This document shows, piece by piece, positions 8,478 through 18,895 of a stretch of DNA of 64,000 nucleotides. Source of the DNA: Frigoribacterium endophyticum (GTDB lineage Bacteria > Actinomycetota > Actinomycetes > Actinomycetales > Microbacteriaceae); contig NZ_JAAOYV010000001.1 of NCBI RefSeq assembly GCF_011759585.1, positions 558,001-622,000 of the forward strand, read 5' to 3'. Position 1 is the first letter of the stretch; every line of letters begins with the position of its first letter. Both the position numbers and the translations under genes were made by a program. The notes beneath the pieces were generated by a model, which had not been told where the DNA came from, ran no database searches, and worked only from the letters and a program-made list of their open reading frames with translations.

Positions 8478-9541
8478 CCGGGACCGGCCCGGAGCGCGCC
8501 GACGAGCGCGCTGCGCTCCGCGTCGGCGTCGTGGGCTACGGCCTCGCCGGCCGCGTCTTCCACGCGCCCCTCCTCGCGGCCGACCCGTCGTTCGACCTCG
8601 TCGCCGTGGTCACGCGCGACCCCGCGAAGGCCGACGCGGCCCGGGCCGCCCACCCGGGCGTGGAGGTGGTCGACGCCCTCGACGGCCTCTGGCCGCTCGC
8701 GCTCGACCTCGTCGTCGTGGCGACCCCCAACGACACCCACGTCGAGGTGGCCGCGGAGGCCCTGCGGCGCGGGGCGGCGGTCGTCGTCGACAAGCCGCTG
8801 GCCACCAGCGCGGAGGCGGCCCGCGGGCTCGTCGAGCTCGCCGAGTCCCTCGGCCGGCCCCTCACCGTCTACCAGAACCGCCGGTGGGACGGCGATTTCC
8901 TGACCGCGTCGCGCCTCGTGCGCGACGGCGCCCTCGGGGAGGTCCACACCTTCGAGTCGCGCTTCGAGCCGTGGAAGACCGCCAACCGTGCGGGCTGGAA
9001 GGCCTCGACCACCGCCGAGCAGGGCGGGGGGATCCTCCTCGACCTCGGCCCCCACCTCGTCGACCAGGCACTCAGGCTCTTCGGCCCCGCCGAGGAGGTC
9101 CACGCCGAGATCGCCGTCCGTCGACCGGGCGCGGTCGCGGACGACGACGTCGTCGTGTCGCTCCGCCACGCGGGCGGCGTCCGCTCGCGCCTCTGGATGA
9201 GCCACGTGGCCGCCCAGCCCGGTCCGCGCTTCAGGGTCCTGGGCTCGCAGGGGGCGTACGTCGTGCACGGGCTCGACCCGCAGGAGGCGCAGCTCGCGGC
9301 GGGCGTCTCGCCCGCCGACCCGGGGTACGGGCTCTCGGACCCGGCCCGGCCCGGCCTCCTGGGCATCGGCGCCGACGCCCGGCCCGAGCCGACCGACCGC
9401 GGAGACTACCCCGCGTTCTACGCCCAGCTCGCCGTGGCGCTGCGGGGGGAGGGGCCGCTGCCCGTCGACCCCCGTGACGCGGTCGCCGCCCTCGAGGTCG
9501 TCGAGCGGGCACGCCGGTCGGCCGAGCCCCGGCAGGGCTGA
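8474..9541 (+). CDS. Gfo/Idh/MocA family oxidoreductase
   Basis: Second NAD(P)-dependent sugar-type dehydrogenase in the window, 355 residues, GTG start overlapping the pncA stop. The Rossmann motif is VGVVGYGLAGRVFHAP (about residues 18-33), and the EKP motif appears as DKP. Other family motifs are YQNRRWDGDF and GGGILLDLGPHLVDQ. The AGRVFH and RRWD sequences resemble the YdgJ/YhhX/IolU-like subgroup. It is only distantly similar to the protein at 5250. The substrate is unknown. The gene ends convergently with the ABC transporter. Confidence 0.9.
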   Translation: MTGTGPERADERAALRVGVVGYGLAGRVFHAPLLAADPSFDLVAVVTRDPAKADAARAAHPGVEVVDALDGLWPLALDLVVVATPNDTHVEVAAEALRRGAAVVVDKPLATSAEAARGLVELAESLGRPLTVYQNRRWDGDFLTASRLVRDGALGEVHTFESRFEPWKTANRAGWKASTTAEQGGGILLDLGPHLVDQALRLFGPAEEVHAEIAVRRPGAVADDDVVVSLRHAGGVRSRLWMSHVAAQPGPRFRVLGSQGAYVVHGLDPQEAQLAAGVSPADPGYGLSDPARPGLLGIGADARPEPTDRGDYPAFYAQLAVALRGEGPLPVDPRDAVAALEVVERARRSAEPRQG

Positions 9542-9542
9542 C

Positions 9543-9591
9543 CGGCAGCCGGGGCCGACGGCAGCCGGAGCGGCCGGCAGCCGCGGCGACC
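9543..9591. repeat. Degenerate 16-bp tandem repeat between convergent genes
   Basis: CGGCAGCCG recurs at 9543, 9559 and 9575, giving a 16-bp period, with a weaker fourth copy at 9591. It fills the 61-bp gap between two convergent stops. No clean terminator hairpin was identified here. Confidence 0.6.
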
Positions 9592-9602
9592 GGCGCGGCC
9601 GC

Positions 9603-11555
9603 TCAGACCAGGAGCTGGTGCTTCGCGAGGTCGCGGTAGAGCGGCGTGCTGACGACGAGCTCGGAGTGGGTGCCCACCCCGACGACGCGCCCGGCCTCCA
9701 CCACGACGATCTGGTCGCTGTCGACCACGGTCGAGAGGCGGTGCGCGATGACGATGAGCGTCCTGTTCTCGGCCACCGCGTCGATGGCCTCGCGGAGGCG
9801 CTGCTCGTTGAGGCCGTCGAGGCTCGAGGTCGACTCGTCGAGGAGCAGCACCGGGGGAGCGTTGAGCAGGGTCCGGGCGATGGCGAGGCGCTGACGCTCG
9901 CCGCCGGAGAGCATCACGCCGTCCTCGCCGACCTGGGCGTCGAGGCCCTGCTCGCCGCGCTCGAGGACGCCGGTGAGGTTGACGGCCTCGAGCACGCGGC
10001 GGCAGTCGTCGTCCGACGCGTCGGGCGACCCCAGGGTCAGGTTGTCGCGGAGGGTGCCGGCGAGCACCGGGGCGTCCTGCTCGACGTACCCGATCTGGGC
10101 GCGCAGCTCGGCGCGGTCGAGGGCCCGCACGTCGACGCCGCCGAGGCGCACGACCCCGGCGGTCGGGTCGTAGAAGCGCTCGATGAGCGCGAGGATCGTG
10201 CTCTTGCCGGCGCCCGAGGGCCCCACGAGGGCCGTCCGTCGGCCGACGGGCACGGAGAACGAGACGCCGTGGAGGACGGTGAGGTCGTCCGCGGCGGGCT
10301 CCTCGCCCCGCGGGTCGCCCGGGTCGCCCGCGGCGGCCGCGGCGACGGCGCCGGGGGAGGTGGCCGACCCCGTGGCGACGGGGGAGTCGGGGTAGCGGAA
10401 GTGCACGTCCTCGAAGGTCACGGCGTCGCCGGTCTCGACGCGGGCGTCGGGGCCGAGCGCCCGTGCCGTGTCGGCGTCGTGCTCCGTCTCGCCGGGCAGG
10501 TCGAGGATCTCCTGGATCCGGCCCAGGGCGCCCAGCGCCTGGTTGACGCTGAGCACGGCGCCGAGGGCCTGGCCGAGCGGCATGATCATCAGGAACAGGA
10601 AGAGGATGAACGAGACGAGCGACGCGATGGTGATCGAGCCGCTCGCGACGCGGTAGCCGCCGACGCCGAGCACGACGAGGAACGACGTCTGCATCGCGAC
10701 CGAGGCGATGGGCACGACGAGGGCCGAGATGCGCGCCACCTGGAGGCCGCGCTCGTACGCGCCCACGGCGTCCTGCTCGACGCCGGCGATCTCGCGCTCG
10801 GTCGCCCCCGAGGCCCGGATGGTGCGGACCGAGCTGATCGCGCGCTCGACCGACGAGGTCAGGTCGCCGACCTTCTCCTGCGCCTGGCGGCTGGCCACGC
10901 GGATGCGGCCGCTGAGCAGCACCACGACGGCGACCGAGACGGCCACCACGAGCACGGTGAGCCCGAGCAGCACCGGGTCGATGAGGAACATGCCCACCAG
11001 GGCCCCGACGAAGGTGAGCGAGCCGCCGATGGCCTCGACCAGCCCCTGGGTCAGGACGGCGCGGAGGAGCGTCGTGTCGGAGCCCACGCGGCTCACCAGG
11101 TCGCCCGTGCGTCTCACGTCGAACTGGCTGATGGGCAGGTTGAGCATGCGGCCGACGAGGCGGCGTCGGCTCGAGAGCACCACGCCCTCGCCGGTGCGCT
11201 GCAGCAGGTAGTGCTGGAACCCGCTGATCAGGCCCGCGACGACGACCAGCGCGACGAGCAGCCAGACGAGGCGGCCGAGGGGGTCGCCCGCCTGGACGAC
11301 CGAGATGACGCGGCTGACCAGCAGGGGCTGGGCGAGCGAGGCCGCGGCGCCCAGCACGCTGAGCACGATGATGAACACCATCACCTTCCGGTGCTCGAAC
11401 AGGTACGGCACGAGCTGGCGGAAGGTCGCGCGCGGACCCTCCGGCCGGGGCCGTCGACCCAGGCCCCTGCGGGCCGGGGGCGGCGTCGGGGAGCCGACCC
11501 GCGCCTCCTCGGCCTGGACGGCGGCGCGTTTGCGGGTGCTCGTGTCGGAGCTCAT
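9603..11555 (-). CDS. ABC transporter, fused permease/ATP-binding half-transporter (exporter type)
   Basis: A 650-residue half-transporter that would dimerise to export lipids, drugs or peptides. After a ~75-residue polar N-terminus come six membrane helices (about 75-345). The nucleotide-binding domain has Walker A GPSGAGKST (near 447), signature LSGGERQRLAIA (near 552) and Walker B VLLLDESTSSLD. An unusual ~35-residue Ala/Gly/Pro-rich insertion sits inside the ATPase domain, between HFRYPDSP and LTVLHGVSF. The ATG at 11555 has GAGAGG upstream. MsbA/BmrA-like multidrug exporters are the nearest general match; the substrate is unknown. Confidence 0.93.
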   Translation of the reverse strand: MSSDTSTRKRAAVQAEEARVGSPTPPPARRGLGRRPRPEGPRATFRQLVPYLFEHRKVMVFIIVLSVLGAAASLAQPLLVSRVISVVQAGDPLGRLVWLLVALVVVAGLISGFQHYLLQRTGEGVVLSSRRRLVGRMLNLPISQFDVRRTGDLVSRVGSDTTLLRAVLTQGLVEAIGGSLTFVGALVGMFLIDPVLLGLTVLVVAVSVAVVVLLSGRIRVASRQAQEKVGDLTSSVERAISSVRTIRASGATEREIAGVEQDAVGAYERGLQVARISALVVPIASVAMQTSFLVVLGVGGYRVASGSITIASLVSFILFLFLMIMPLGQALGAVLSVNQALGALGRIQEILDLPGETEHDADTARALGPDARVETGDAVTFEDVHFRYPDSPVATGSATSPGAVAAAAAGDPGDPRGEEPAADDLTVLHGVSFSVPVGRRTALVGPSGAGKSTILALIERFYDPTAGVVRLGGVDVRALDRAELRAQIGYVEQDAPVLAGTLRDNLTLGSPDASDDDCRRVLEAVNLTGVLERGEQGLDAQVGEDGVMLSGGERQRLAIARTLLNAPPVLLLDESTSSLDGLNEQRLREAIDAVAENRTLIVIAHRLSTVVDSDQIVVVEAGRVVGVGTHSELVVSTPLYRDLAKHQLLV

Positions 11556-11681
11556 GGTGCCTCTCGTGCTCGGTCGTCGCGGCGACGGGTCGCGACCGGT
11601 GGGCGCCACGCGACCGCGGTCGCGGGCACCGAGTCGAGGGTACTGCCGAGCGACCGCGAGCCGCCTGTCGGGGGACGCCGA

Positions 11682-11708
11682 CGGCCCGCCCCCGAGGGGA
11701 GCGGGCCG
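11682..11708 (-). terminator. Terminator after MFS symporter gene
   Basis: Arms CGGCCCGC and GCGGGCCG are joined by a CCCC-GA-GGGG inner stem. The hairpin lies 30 bases downstream of the MFS stop on the minus strand. The rest of the 11556-11737 gap holds the ABC gene's leader and nothing else I can identify. Confidence 0.65.
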
Positions 11709-11737
11709 AGGTGGTGCAGGAGGCGCGGTGCGGCCCG

Positions 11738-13084
11738 TCAGCTCGAGGTCTCGTACTGCACGTCGCGGGTCTCCGAGCTCAGCAGCAGGGCGATCAGCGT
11801 CAGCACCGCCATCGACGACAGGTACAGCCCCACCAGCCAGGTGCTGCCCCCGGCGGCCTGCCACAGCGCCACGGCGATGAACGGCGCGACGGCCGCGCCG
11901 AGGATGCTCGCGACGTTGTAGCTGATGGCCGAGCCGGTGTAGCGGACGCTGGTCGGGAACAGCTCGGGCAGCACGGCGCCCATCGGCCCGAACGTCAGCC
12001 CCATCAGCACGAAGCCGATGATGAGCAGAGCCTGGGCGCCGAGCGCACCCGCCGCGAAGAGCGGGGCGAAGAGGAAGCCGAAGACGAGGATGCCCGCGGT
12101 GACGCAGATCAGCAGGGCGCGGCGGCCGAACTTCTCCGCCAGCGGGCCGGAGACGAGCGTGAACACGCCGAAGAAGACGACGCCGAGGATGAGCATCCAG
12201 AGGAACTGGTTGCGCGCGATGCCGAGGCCCGGCGCCGCGCCCTCCGCCGGGGCGGTGCCGTAGGTCAGCGTGAAGGTCGTCATGAGGTAGAAGAGGGTGT
12301 ACGTCGCGAGCATGATGAACGTGCCGAGGATGAGCGGGCGCCAGCTCGTCGAGAACACCCGCGCGAGCGGCAGGGTCGCGACGTTGCCCGAGTCGACGAC
12401 CTTCTGGAAGGCCGGCGTCTCGATCAGCTTGAAGCGCACGTAGAGGCCGATCACGACGAGGACGGCGCTGGCGAGGAAGGGCAGGCGCCAGCCCCAGCTG
12501 AGGAACTGCTCCTCGGTGAGCGTGCTGTTGAGCACCACGAACAGTAGGTTCGCGATGATGAAGCCGATCGGGGCGCCGAGCTGCGGGAAGGTGCCGTAGA
12601 TCGCCCGGCGCTTCGCGGGGGCGTTCTCGGTCGCCAGCAGGGCGGCGCCGCTCCACTCGCCGCCGAGGCCGAGGCCCTGGCAGAAGCGCAGCACGACGAG
12701 GCAGGCGGGGCCGGCGACGGCCCATCCGGGCGTGGTGCCGGCGGGGATGCAGCCGATCAGCACGGTCGCGACCCCCATCGTGAGCAGGGAGGCGACGAGC
12801 GTGCCCTTGCGGCCGATGCGGTCGCCGAAGTGGCCGAAGATCACCGAGCCGACCGGGCGGGCGATGAAGGCGACGCCGAAGACCGCGAAGGAGGCGAGGC
12901 GCGCGACGGCGGGGTCGTCGTTCGCGAAGAAGACGGTCGGGAAGACGAGCACGGCGGCCGTCGCGTAGACGTAGAAGTCGTAGAACTCGATGGAGGTGCC
13001 GACGAGGCTCGCGACGATGACGCGCGAGCGCTTGTTGGCGGGAGGGGCGGGGGGCGTCGACGAGGCGACGGTGCTGGCAGACAT
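11738..13084 (-). CDS. MFS transporter, metabolite:H+ symporter (ProP/ShiA-like)
   Basis: A 448-residue inner-membrane secondary transporter with about 12 hydrophobic helices. The early motif GTSIEFYDFYVYATAAVLVFP and the loop GHFGDRIGRKG place it in the metabolite:H+ symporter group (shikimate, alpha-ketoglutarate, proline/betaine or dicarboxylate importers). A QGLGLGGEWSGAALLATEN helix is also typical. The ATG at 13084 is preceded by CCGGAGCCTCC. It stands alone with its own terminator. No catabolic genes adjoin it, so the substrate is not predictable. Confidence 0.92.
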   Translation of the reverse strand: MSASTVASSTPPAPPANKRSRVIVASLVGTSIEFYDFYVYATAAVLVFPTVFFANDDPAVARLASFAVFGVAFIARPVGSVIFGHFGDRIGRKGTLVASLLTMGVATVLIGCIPAGTTPGWAVAGPACLVVLRFCQGLGLGGEWSGAALLATENAPAKRRAIYGTFPQLGAPIGFIIANLLFVVLNSTLTEEQFLSWGWRLPFLASAVLVVIGLYVRFKLIETPAFQKVVDSGNVATLPLARVFSTSWRPLILGTFIMLATYTLFYLMTTFTLTYGTAPAEGAAPGLGIARNQFLWMLILGVVFFGVFTLVSGPLAEKFGRRALLICVTAGILVFGFLFAPLFAAGALGAQALLIIGFVLMGLTFGPMGAVLPELFPTSVRYTGSAISYNVASILGAAVAPFIAVALWQAAGGSTWLVGLYLSSMAVLTLIALLLSSETRDVQYETSS

Positions 13085-13247
13085 GGAGGCTCCGGAGCGG
13101 CAGGCAGGGCGGCGGGTGCGGACGGGCGACGGCCTCGACGACGCCCGGCGCGAGGTGTGCGCTGCAGGTGTCGGAGGCGGCTGGTGCGGTGCTCGGTGGG
13201 CGCACGTCGCCGGTGGTGCGGGGCGCTGCTCGTGACAGCGTCCTCCC

Positions 13248-13253
13248 AGCTTA
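13248..13253 (-). promoter_or_regulatory. Possible -10 box upstream of MFS gene
   Basis: TAAGCT on the minus strand, about 160 bases before the MFS start, in the 13085-13308 gap between MFS and ribA. No -35 box is convincing. Nothing else is seen in the gap. Confidence 0.25.
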
Positions 13254-13308
13254 CCTCCGCGACGGCGTCGTGGCGGACGCTGGGCGACGACCGTCGTCGA
13301 CGCCGGGC

Positions 13309-13986
13309 TCAGGCTCCGGCGAGGTCGTCCGGCAGCTCGTGGCCCATGCGGTCGCGCTTGGTGTCGAGGTAGCCGGCGTTGAACGTGCCGACGCCGACGA
13401 CGAGCGGCACCGTCTCGCTGACGGCGATCCCGTGCGCCGCCAGCTGACGGCGCTTCTCCGGGTTGTTGCTCAGCAGCCGGATCGAGGTGACGCCCAGGTC
13501 GCGCAGCATGTCGGCCGCCGCTCCGTAGTCGCGGGAGTCGGCCGGGAGCCCCAGGGCGAGGTTGGCGTCGAGGGTGTCGAGGCCGTCCTCCTGGAGCCGG
13601 TAGGCACGGAGCTTGGCGACGAGGCCGATGCCCCGGCCCTCGTGGCCGCGCAGGTAGACGACGACGCCGCCGTGGGCGTGGATCGTGTCGAGGGCGGCGT
13701 CGAGCTGCGGTCCGCACTCGCACTTCAGCGAGCCGAACGCCTCGCCCGTCAGGCACTCGCTGTGCACGCGCACGAGGGCGCCGTCGCGCGGCGGCGAGCC
13801 GTCGGGGGCGGACGCCACGATCGCGATGTGGTCGGCCCCGGTCAGGGTGTCGGCGTAGGCGCGCATGCGGAAGGTGCCGTGGCTCGTCGGGACGGTCGTC
13901 TCGACCTCGAACCGCACCTGCGACGAGACGGCGGGGGCGGCCGCGGGCCCGGCGGTGGGGCCGTCGGCGGCGGGGGTGTCGGTCAC
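13309..13986 (-). CDS. ribA: GTP cyclohydrolase II
   Basis: First committed enzyme of riboflavin synthesis: opens GTP to a diaminopyrimidine, formate and pyrophosphate. The 225-residue product carries the zinc site Cys78-x10-Cys89-x-Cys91 within ECLTGEAFGSLKCECG, and the catalytic region HEGRGIGL, YRLQ and LSNNPEK. It is a stand-alone RibA with no fused DHBP synthase (RibB) domain. The N-terminal 22 residues are low-complexity Ala/Pro. The GTG start overlaps the ribD stop (13983-13985), so it is coupled to ribD. Confidence 0.96.
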   Translation of the reverse strand: MTDTPAADGPTAGPAAAPAVSSQVRFEVETTVPTSHGTFRMRAYADTLTGADHIAIVASAPDGSPPRDGALVRVHSECLTGEAFGSLKCECGPQLDAALDTIHAHGGVVVYLRGHEGRGIGLVAKLRAYRLQEDGLDTLDANLALGLPADSRDYGAAADMLRDLGVTSIRLLSNNPEKRRQLAAHGIAVSETVPLVVGVGTFNAGYLDTKRDRMGHELPDDLAGA

Positions 13987-15017
13987 GGGGTCCTCCGGTG
14001 CGGGGCGCGGGCCACGACGAGGAGGTCGTCGCCCAGCGCGGCGGTGCTCACGACGCGCAGTCGGCGCTGGTCGTCGATGGTGTCGACGCCGAGGTCGTCG
14101 AGGGCCGTCCGGGGCCCGCCGAGCAGCGTCGGGGCGAGGTAGACGAGGTACTCGTCGACGAGCCCGCGCCGCACGAGCTCGCTCGCCACGGTCGGCCCGC
14201 CCTCGACGAGCACGCTCCGGACGTCACGCCGCCACAGGTCGTCGAGCACGGCGGCGAGGTCGTGGGTCGCCGCCCGGACGAGCCCGCGGGGGTGCGCGTG
14301 CAGGGCCGCCCCGGCCGGCAGCTCGCGGTCGCCGACGACGACGGGCAGGGGCTGCTCGGGCAGGAGACCGCCGTCGGCGTCGCGGGCGGTGAGCGACGGG
14401 TCGTCGGCGAGGGCGGTGCCGGTGCCGACCAGGATCGCGTCGTGCTCGGCCCGTCGGGCGTGGACGTCGCGGCGGGCGGCCTCGCCGGTGACCCAGCGGC
14501 TCGAGCCGTCAGCGGCGGCCACGCGGCCGTCGAGGCTCGACGCCCACTTGAGCGTGACGAACGGGCGGCGGAGCTCCACGGCCGTGAGCCACCGGTGCAG
14601 GAACTCGCGGCCCTCGGTCTCGAGCACCCCCGGGACGACGTCCACGCCGGAGGCGCGGAGCCGGTCGGCCCCTCCCGACGAGTCGCGGCCCGGGTCGCCG
14701 ACGGCGTACACGACGCACTCGACGCCGGCCGCCAGCAGGGCCTGGCTGCAGGGCCCCGTGCGGCCGGTGTGGTCGCAGGGCTCGAGGGTCACGACCGCGG
14801 TCGCGCCCCGGGCCTCACCGGGGGCCAGCTGCGAGAGCGCGTCGACCTCGGCGTGCGCCGTCCCGGCGCCGCGGTGCCAGCCCTCGCCGGCGACGCTGCC
14901 GTCGGGTCGGAGCAGCACGCAGCCCACCCGCGGGTTGACGCCGAGCGGCGTGCCGCGGGCCGCCAGCTCGAGGGCGCGGCGCATCGCCGTCTCGAGCACG
15001 GCGGGGGCGAGGGTCAC
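13983..15017 (-). CDS. ribD: Bifunctional riboflavin deaminase/reductase
   Basis: Catalyses steps 2 and 3 of riboflavin synthesis: zinc-dependent deamination of the pyrimidine, then NADPH reduction of the ribosyl chain. The 344-residue product has the deaminase site His55-Ala-Glu57 plus Cys81 and Cys90 in EPCDHTGRTGPC. The reductase half starts near residue 150 (RPFVTLKWASSLDGRVA) and includes LVEGGPTVASELV. The GTG start overlaps the GNAT gene stop. Genes for riboflavin synthase and lumazine synthase are not in this window, so the pathway is split. Confidence 0.96.
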   Translation of the reverse strand: MTLAPAVLETAMRRALELAARGTPLGVNPRVGCVLLRPDGSVAGEGWHRGAGTAHAEVDALSQLAPGEARGATAVVTLEPCDHTGRTGPCSQALLAAGVECVVYAVGDPGRDSSGGADRLRASGVDVVPGVLETEGREFLHRWLTAVELRRPFVTLKWASSLDGRVAAADGSSRWVTGEAARRDVHARRAEHDAILVGTGTALADDPSLTARDADGGLLPEQPLPVVVGDRELPAGAALHAHPRGLVRAATHDLAAVLDDLWRRDVRSVLVEGGPTVASELVRRGLVDEYLVYLAPTLLGGPRTALDDLGVDTIDDQRRLRVVSTAALGDDLLVVARAPHRRTP

Positions 15018-15715
15018 GGGGTCTCCGGGGGAGTGGTCGGTGGGGCGGGGGGAGGCGTCGGTGCCGTGTCAGGAGTCGGGGCGGGAGGGCTGCCGCCAGC
15101 CCCGACCGGAGCGTCGGCCCTCGACCCAACGCCCGCGGCACCGGGGAATTCCCCGGTGACGGGCGCGGGCCAGCCCGGCGCCGGCTCACGGTCGTCGTCG
15201 GGGCCGAGCCGAGCCGTCCAGCAGAGGGGGTGCTCGCCGTCGCGCCCCGGGTGCAGGCCCGGCGCCGTGCCGAGGTAGCGGAAGCCGGCGCGGCGGGCGA
15301 CCGCGGCCGAGGCGACGTTGCCGACGTGCGCCTCCCAGCGCACTTCGGGCAGGCCGCCCTCGCCGAGGGCCCAGTCGACGACGAGCCGGACGGCCTCGGT
15401 CATGAGGCCGCGGCCCCGGGCCGCCGGCGCCGTCCAGAAGCCGACGTCGCGGCCCGCCGTCCGCACGCTGACCACGCCGACCAGCTCGGACGACCCCGGA
15501 GCCCGCAGGCCCCAGGTCATCTCCCGGCCCGTGGCCCAGCCGTGGTCGACGATCCGGTCGAGGAAGAACGCGGCGTCGGAGCGGTCGTAGGGCGAGGGCA
15601 CCGTCGTCCAGCGGACGGTCTCGGGGTCGTGGCAGGCCGCCACGATCGCCTCGACGTCGCTCGAGTCGGGCGCTCGCAGCTCGACCAGCGGCGACCGGAG
15701 CGTGAACGCGCGCAC
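15014..15715 (-). CDS. GNAT family N-acetyltransferase with Pro-rich C-terminal tail
   Basis: A 233-residue acetyltransferase of the RimJ/RimL type (GNAT, acetyl-CoA dependent). The core is residues ~1-170. The acetyl-CoA loop is seen in GFWTAPAARGRGLMTEAVRLVVDWAL, followed by the closing AAVARRAGFRYLG. The C-terminal ~60 residues are Ala/Gly/Pro/Thr-rich and not part of the fold. The GTG start is 2 bases after the trpS stop, and its stop overlaps ribD, so it sits inside a trpS-GNAT-ribD-ribA operon. The substrate (protein N-terminus or small molecule) is unknown. Confidence 0.88.
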   Translation of the reverse strand: MRAFTLRSPLVELRAPDSSDVEAIVAACHDPETVRWTTVPSPYDRSDAAFFLDRIVDHGWATGREMTWGLRAPGSSELVGVVSVRTAGRDVGFWTAPAARGRGLMTEAVRLVVDWALGEGGLPEVRWEAHVGNVASAAVARRAGFRYLGTAPGLHPGRDGEHPLCWTARLGPDDDREPAPGWPAPVTGEFPGAAGVGSRADAPVGAGGSPPAPTPDTAPTPPPAPPTTPPETP

Positions 15716-15717
15716 CG

Positions 15718-17635
<1,918 letters not shown>

Positions 17636-17642
17636 GCCGACG

Positions 17643-17648
17643 AGACTA
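17643..17648 (-). promoter_or_regulatory. -10 box for leaderless xth
   Basis: TAGTCT on the minus strand ends 7 bases before the xth ATG. It lies in the 10-bp gap after the BrkB-family gene's stop and partly within that gene's end. Confidence 0.55.
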
Positions 17649-18764
17649 CCGGCGGCCGCCGACGTCGCCGCCCCGGCGCCGCACCGACCCGGCGGCCCGG
17701 GCGACGTGGGCGGCGAGGCCCCGCACCCGCGACGCCGCGCGCCGCGGGGCGGAGATCACCCGCGCCTCCTGGGCGAGCCGTTCCTCCTCGAGGCGGCGCA
17801 GCCGCTCGGCCTCCTCGCGGGGGTCGGCCCGCACGCCGATGTCGTCGAGCCCGACCGCGATCCACGCGGCGGCGAGCAGCAGCACCTGGCAGAGCAGGTT
17901 GATGACGAGCAGCAGGCCCACGATCGCGGCGAACGAGGCGAGCAGGGGGTTCGACCCCGCCGCCCGCAGCAGCGTGCCGCCGACGAAGGTGATGAGCACG
18001 AAGCCGGCCGCGCCGAGCGCCGACCCCGCGAGGAGTCGCCGGCCGGGGATGTGCAGGCCGGCCAGCACCCGGAAGAGCGCGACGAGCACCGCGGTGTCGA
18101 ACGCGAACACGAGGACGAGCGCCACGACCCGCAGCAGCACGACGGACGCCGCGGACGCCGTGGAGAGGCCGACGAGGTGCAGGCCCCAGGTGACCGCCGT
18201 CGTGCTCAGCAGGGAGATCGACGCCGAGACGAGGACGGCCACGCCGAAGGCCACGGCGAGGGCCAGGTCGCGCAGCACGAGGACGATCAGCGACGGGGCC
18301 GGCGTCGGGGCCCGGAAGACCGTGCGGACGGAGTCGCGCATGCTGCCGAACAGCCGGACCGACCCGAACAGCAGCCCGACGAGCGCGACGGTGCCCGTCC
18401 AGCCGAAGACCGAGGCGTTCATCAGGGCGCCGGGCTCGACGACGCCGGCCCCCGAGTCGTCCTTGATCACCCCGGGCACGGCCGACTGGATGAAGACGAC
18501 GAGCTCGTCGCGGAGGACGACGTCGCCGGCCACGACGAAGCCCGCCACGCTGAAGCCGACCCAGAGGGCCGAGAAGAGGGCGAAGAGCGCCTGGTACGTG
18601 AGGCCGGCCGCGAGCAGCGGCCCCTTCGAGGCGACGTGGCGCCCGACGACGCGGACGAGGCGCGACCCGAGCAGCCGCGCCGCCGCGGAGGGCCCCGCGG
18701 GCGTCGCCGGGGCGGGGGTCGGGGTCGGGGCCGGGGTCGCTTCGTCGTCGGGTCGGCGTCGCAT
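17646..18764 (-). CDS. YihY/BrkB family inner-membrane protein
   Basis: A 372-residue integral membrane protein with about six hydrophobic helices between residues ~40 and ~310. The family motif LTYQALFALFSALWVGFSVAG appears near the start, along with the conserved loop region around IPGRRLLAGSALGA. The N-terminus is Pro/Thr/Ala-rich, and the C-terminus has a charged coiled segment (EEAERLRRLEEERLAQEAR). Family members were once called RNase BN or virulence factor BrkB, but the molecular role is unsettled. The ATG at 18764 is set by the leaderless box TACGCT. Confidence 0.9.
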   Translation of the reverse strand: MRRRPDDEATPAPTPTPAPATPAGPSAAARLLGSRLVRVVGRHVASKGPLLAAGLTYQALFALFSALWVGFSVAGFVVAGDVVLRDELVVFIQSAVPGVIKDDSGAGVVEPGALMNASVFGWTGTVALVGLLFGSVRLFGSMRDSVRTVFRAPTPAPSLIVLVLRDLALAVAFGVAVLVSASISLLSTTAVTWGLHLVGLSTASAASVVLLRVVALVLVFAFDTAVLVALFRVLAGLHIPGRRLLAGSALGAAGFVLITFVGGTLLRAAGSNPLLASFAAIVGLLLVINLLCQVLLLAAAWIAVGLDDIGVRADPREEAERLRRLEEERLAQEARVISAPRRAASRVRGLAAHVARAAGSVRRRGGDVGGRR

Positions 18765-18770
18765 GCCCCC

Positions 18771-18776
18771 AGCGTA
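18771..18776 (-). promoter_or_regulatory. -10 box for leaderless BrkB-family gene
   Basis: TACGCT on the minus strand ends exactly 6 bases before the ATG at 18764. A run of G separates them. Confidence 0.55.
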
Positions 18777-18821
18777 GGTGCCCGCGCGCCCCGGGGCCGC
18801 GGACGGACAGGCCCGCTCGCG

Positions 18822-18827
18822 TACGAT
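18822..18827 (+). promoter_or_regulatory. Probable -10 box of ptsI
   Basis: TACGAT lies 69 bases before the ptsI GTG. The resulting leader includes the ribosome-binding site GAAGAGG seven bases before the GTG. The -35 box is unclear. Confidence 0.5.
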
Positions 18828-18895
18828 GTGGACGACCGTGCGGCGCCGCCCCTCCCGTGTGCGCCGTTGACTCCCGAGCATGAAGAGGTACGACC

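Noticed and set aside
9474-11921. 815-codon plus-strand open frame opposite the ABC transporter
   Set aside because: Composition is His/Asp/Arg/Glu-rich nonsense typical of the antisense of a GC-rich gene; the minus-strand frame has all ABC motifs.
9603-13205. Apparent 1200-codon minus-strand frame running through the MFS gene into the ABC gene
   Set aside because: The upstream 550 codons are an out-of-frame shadow of the MFS gene; the ABC protein starts at 11555 with a ribosome-binding site.
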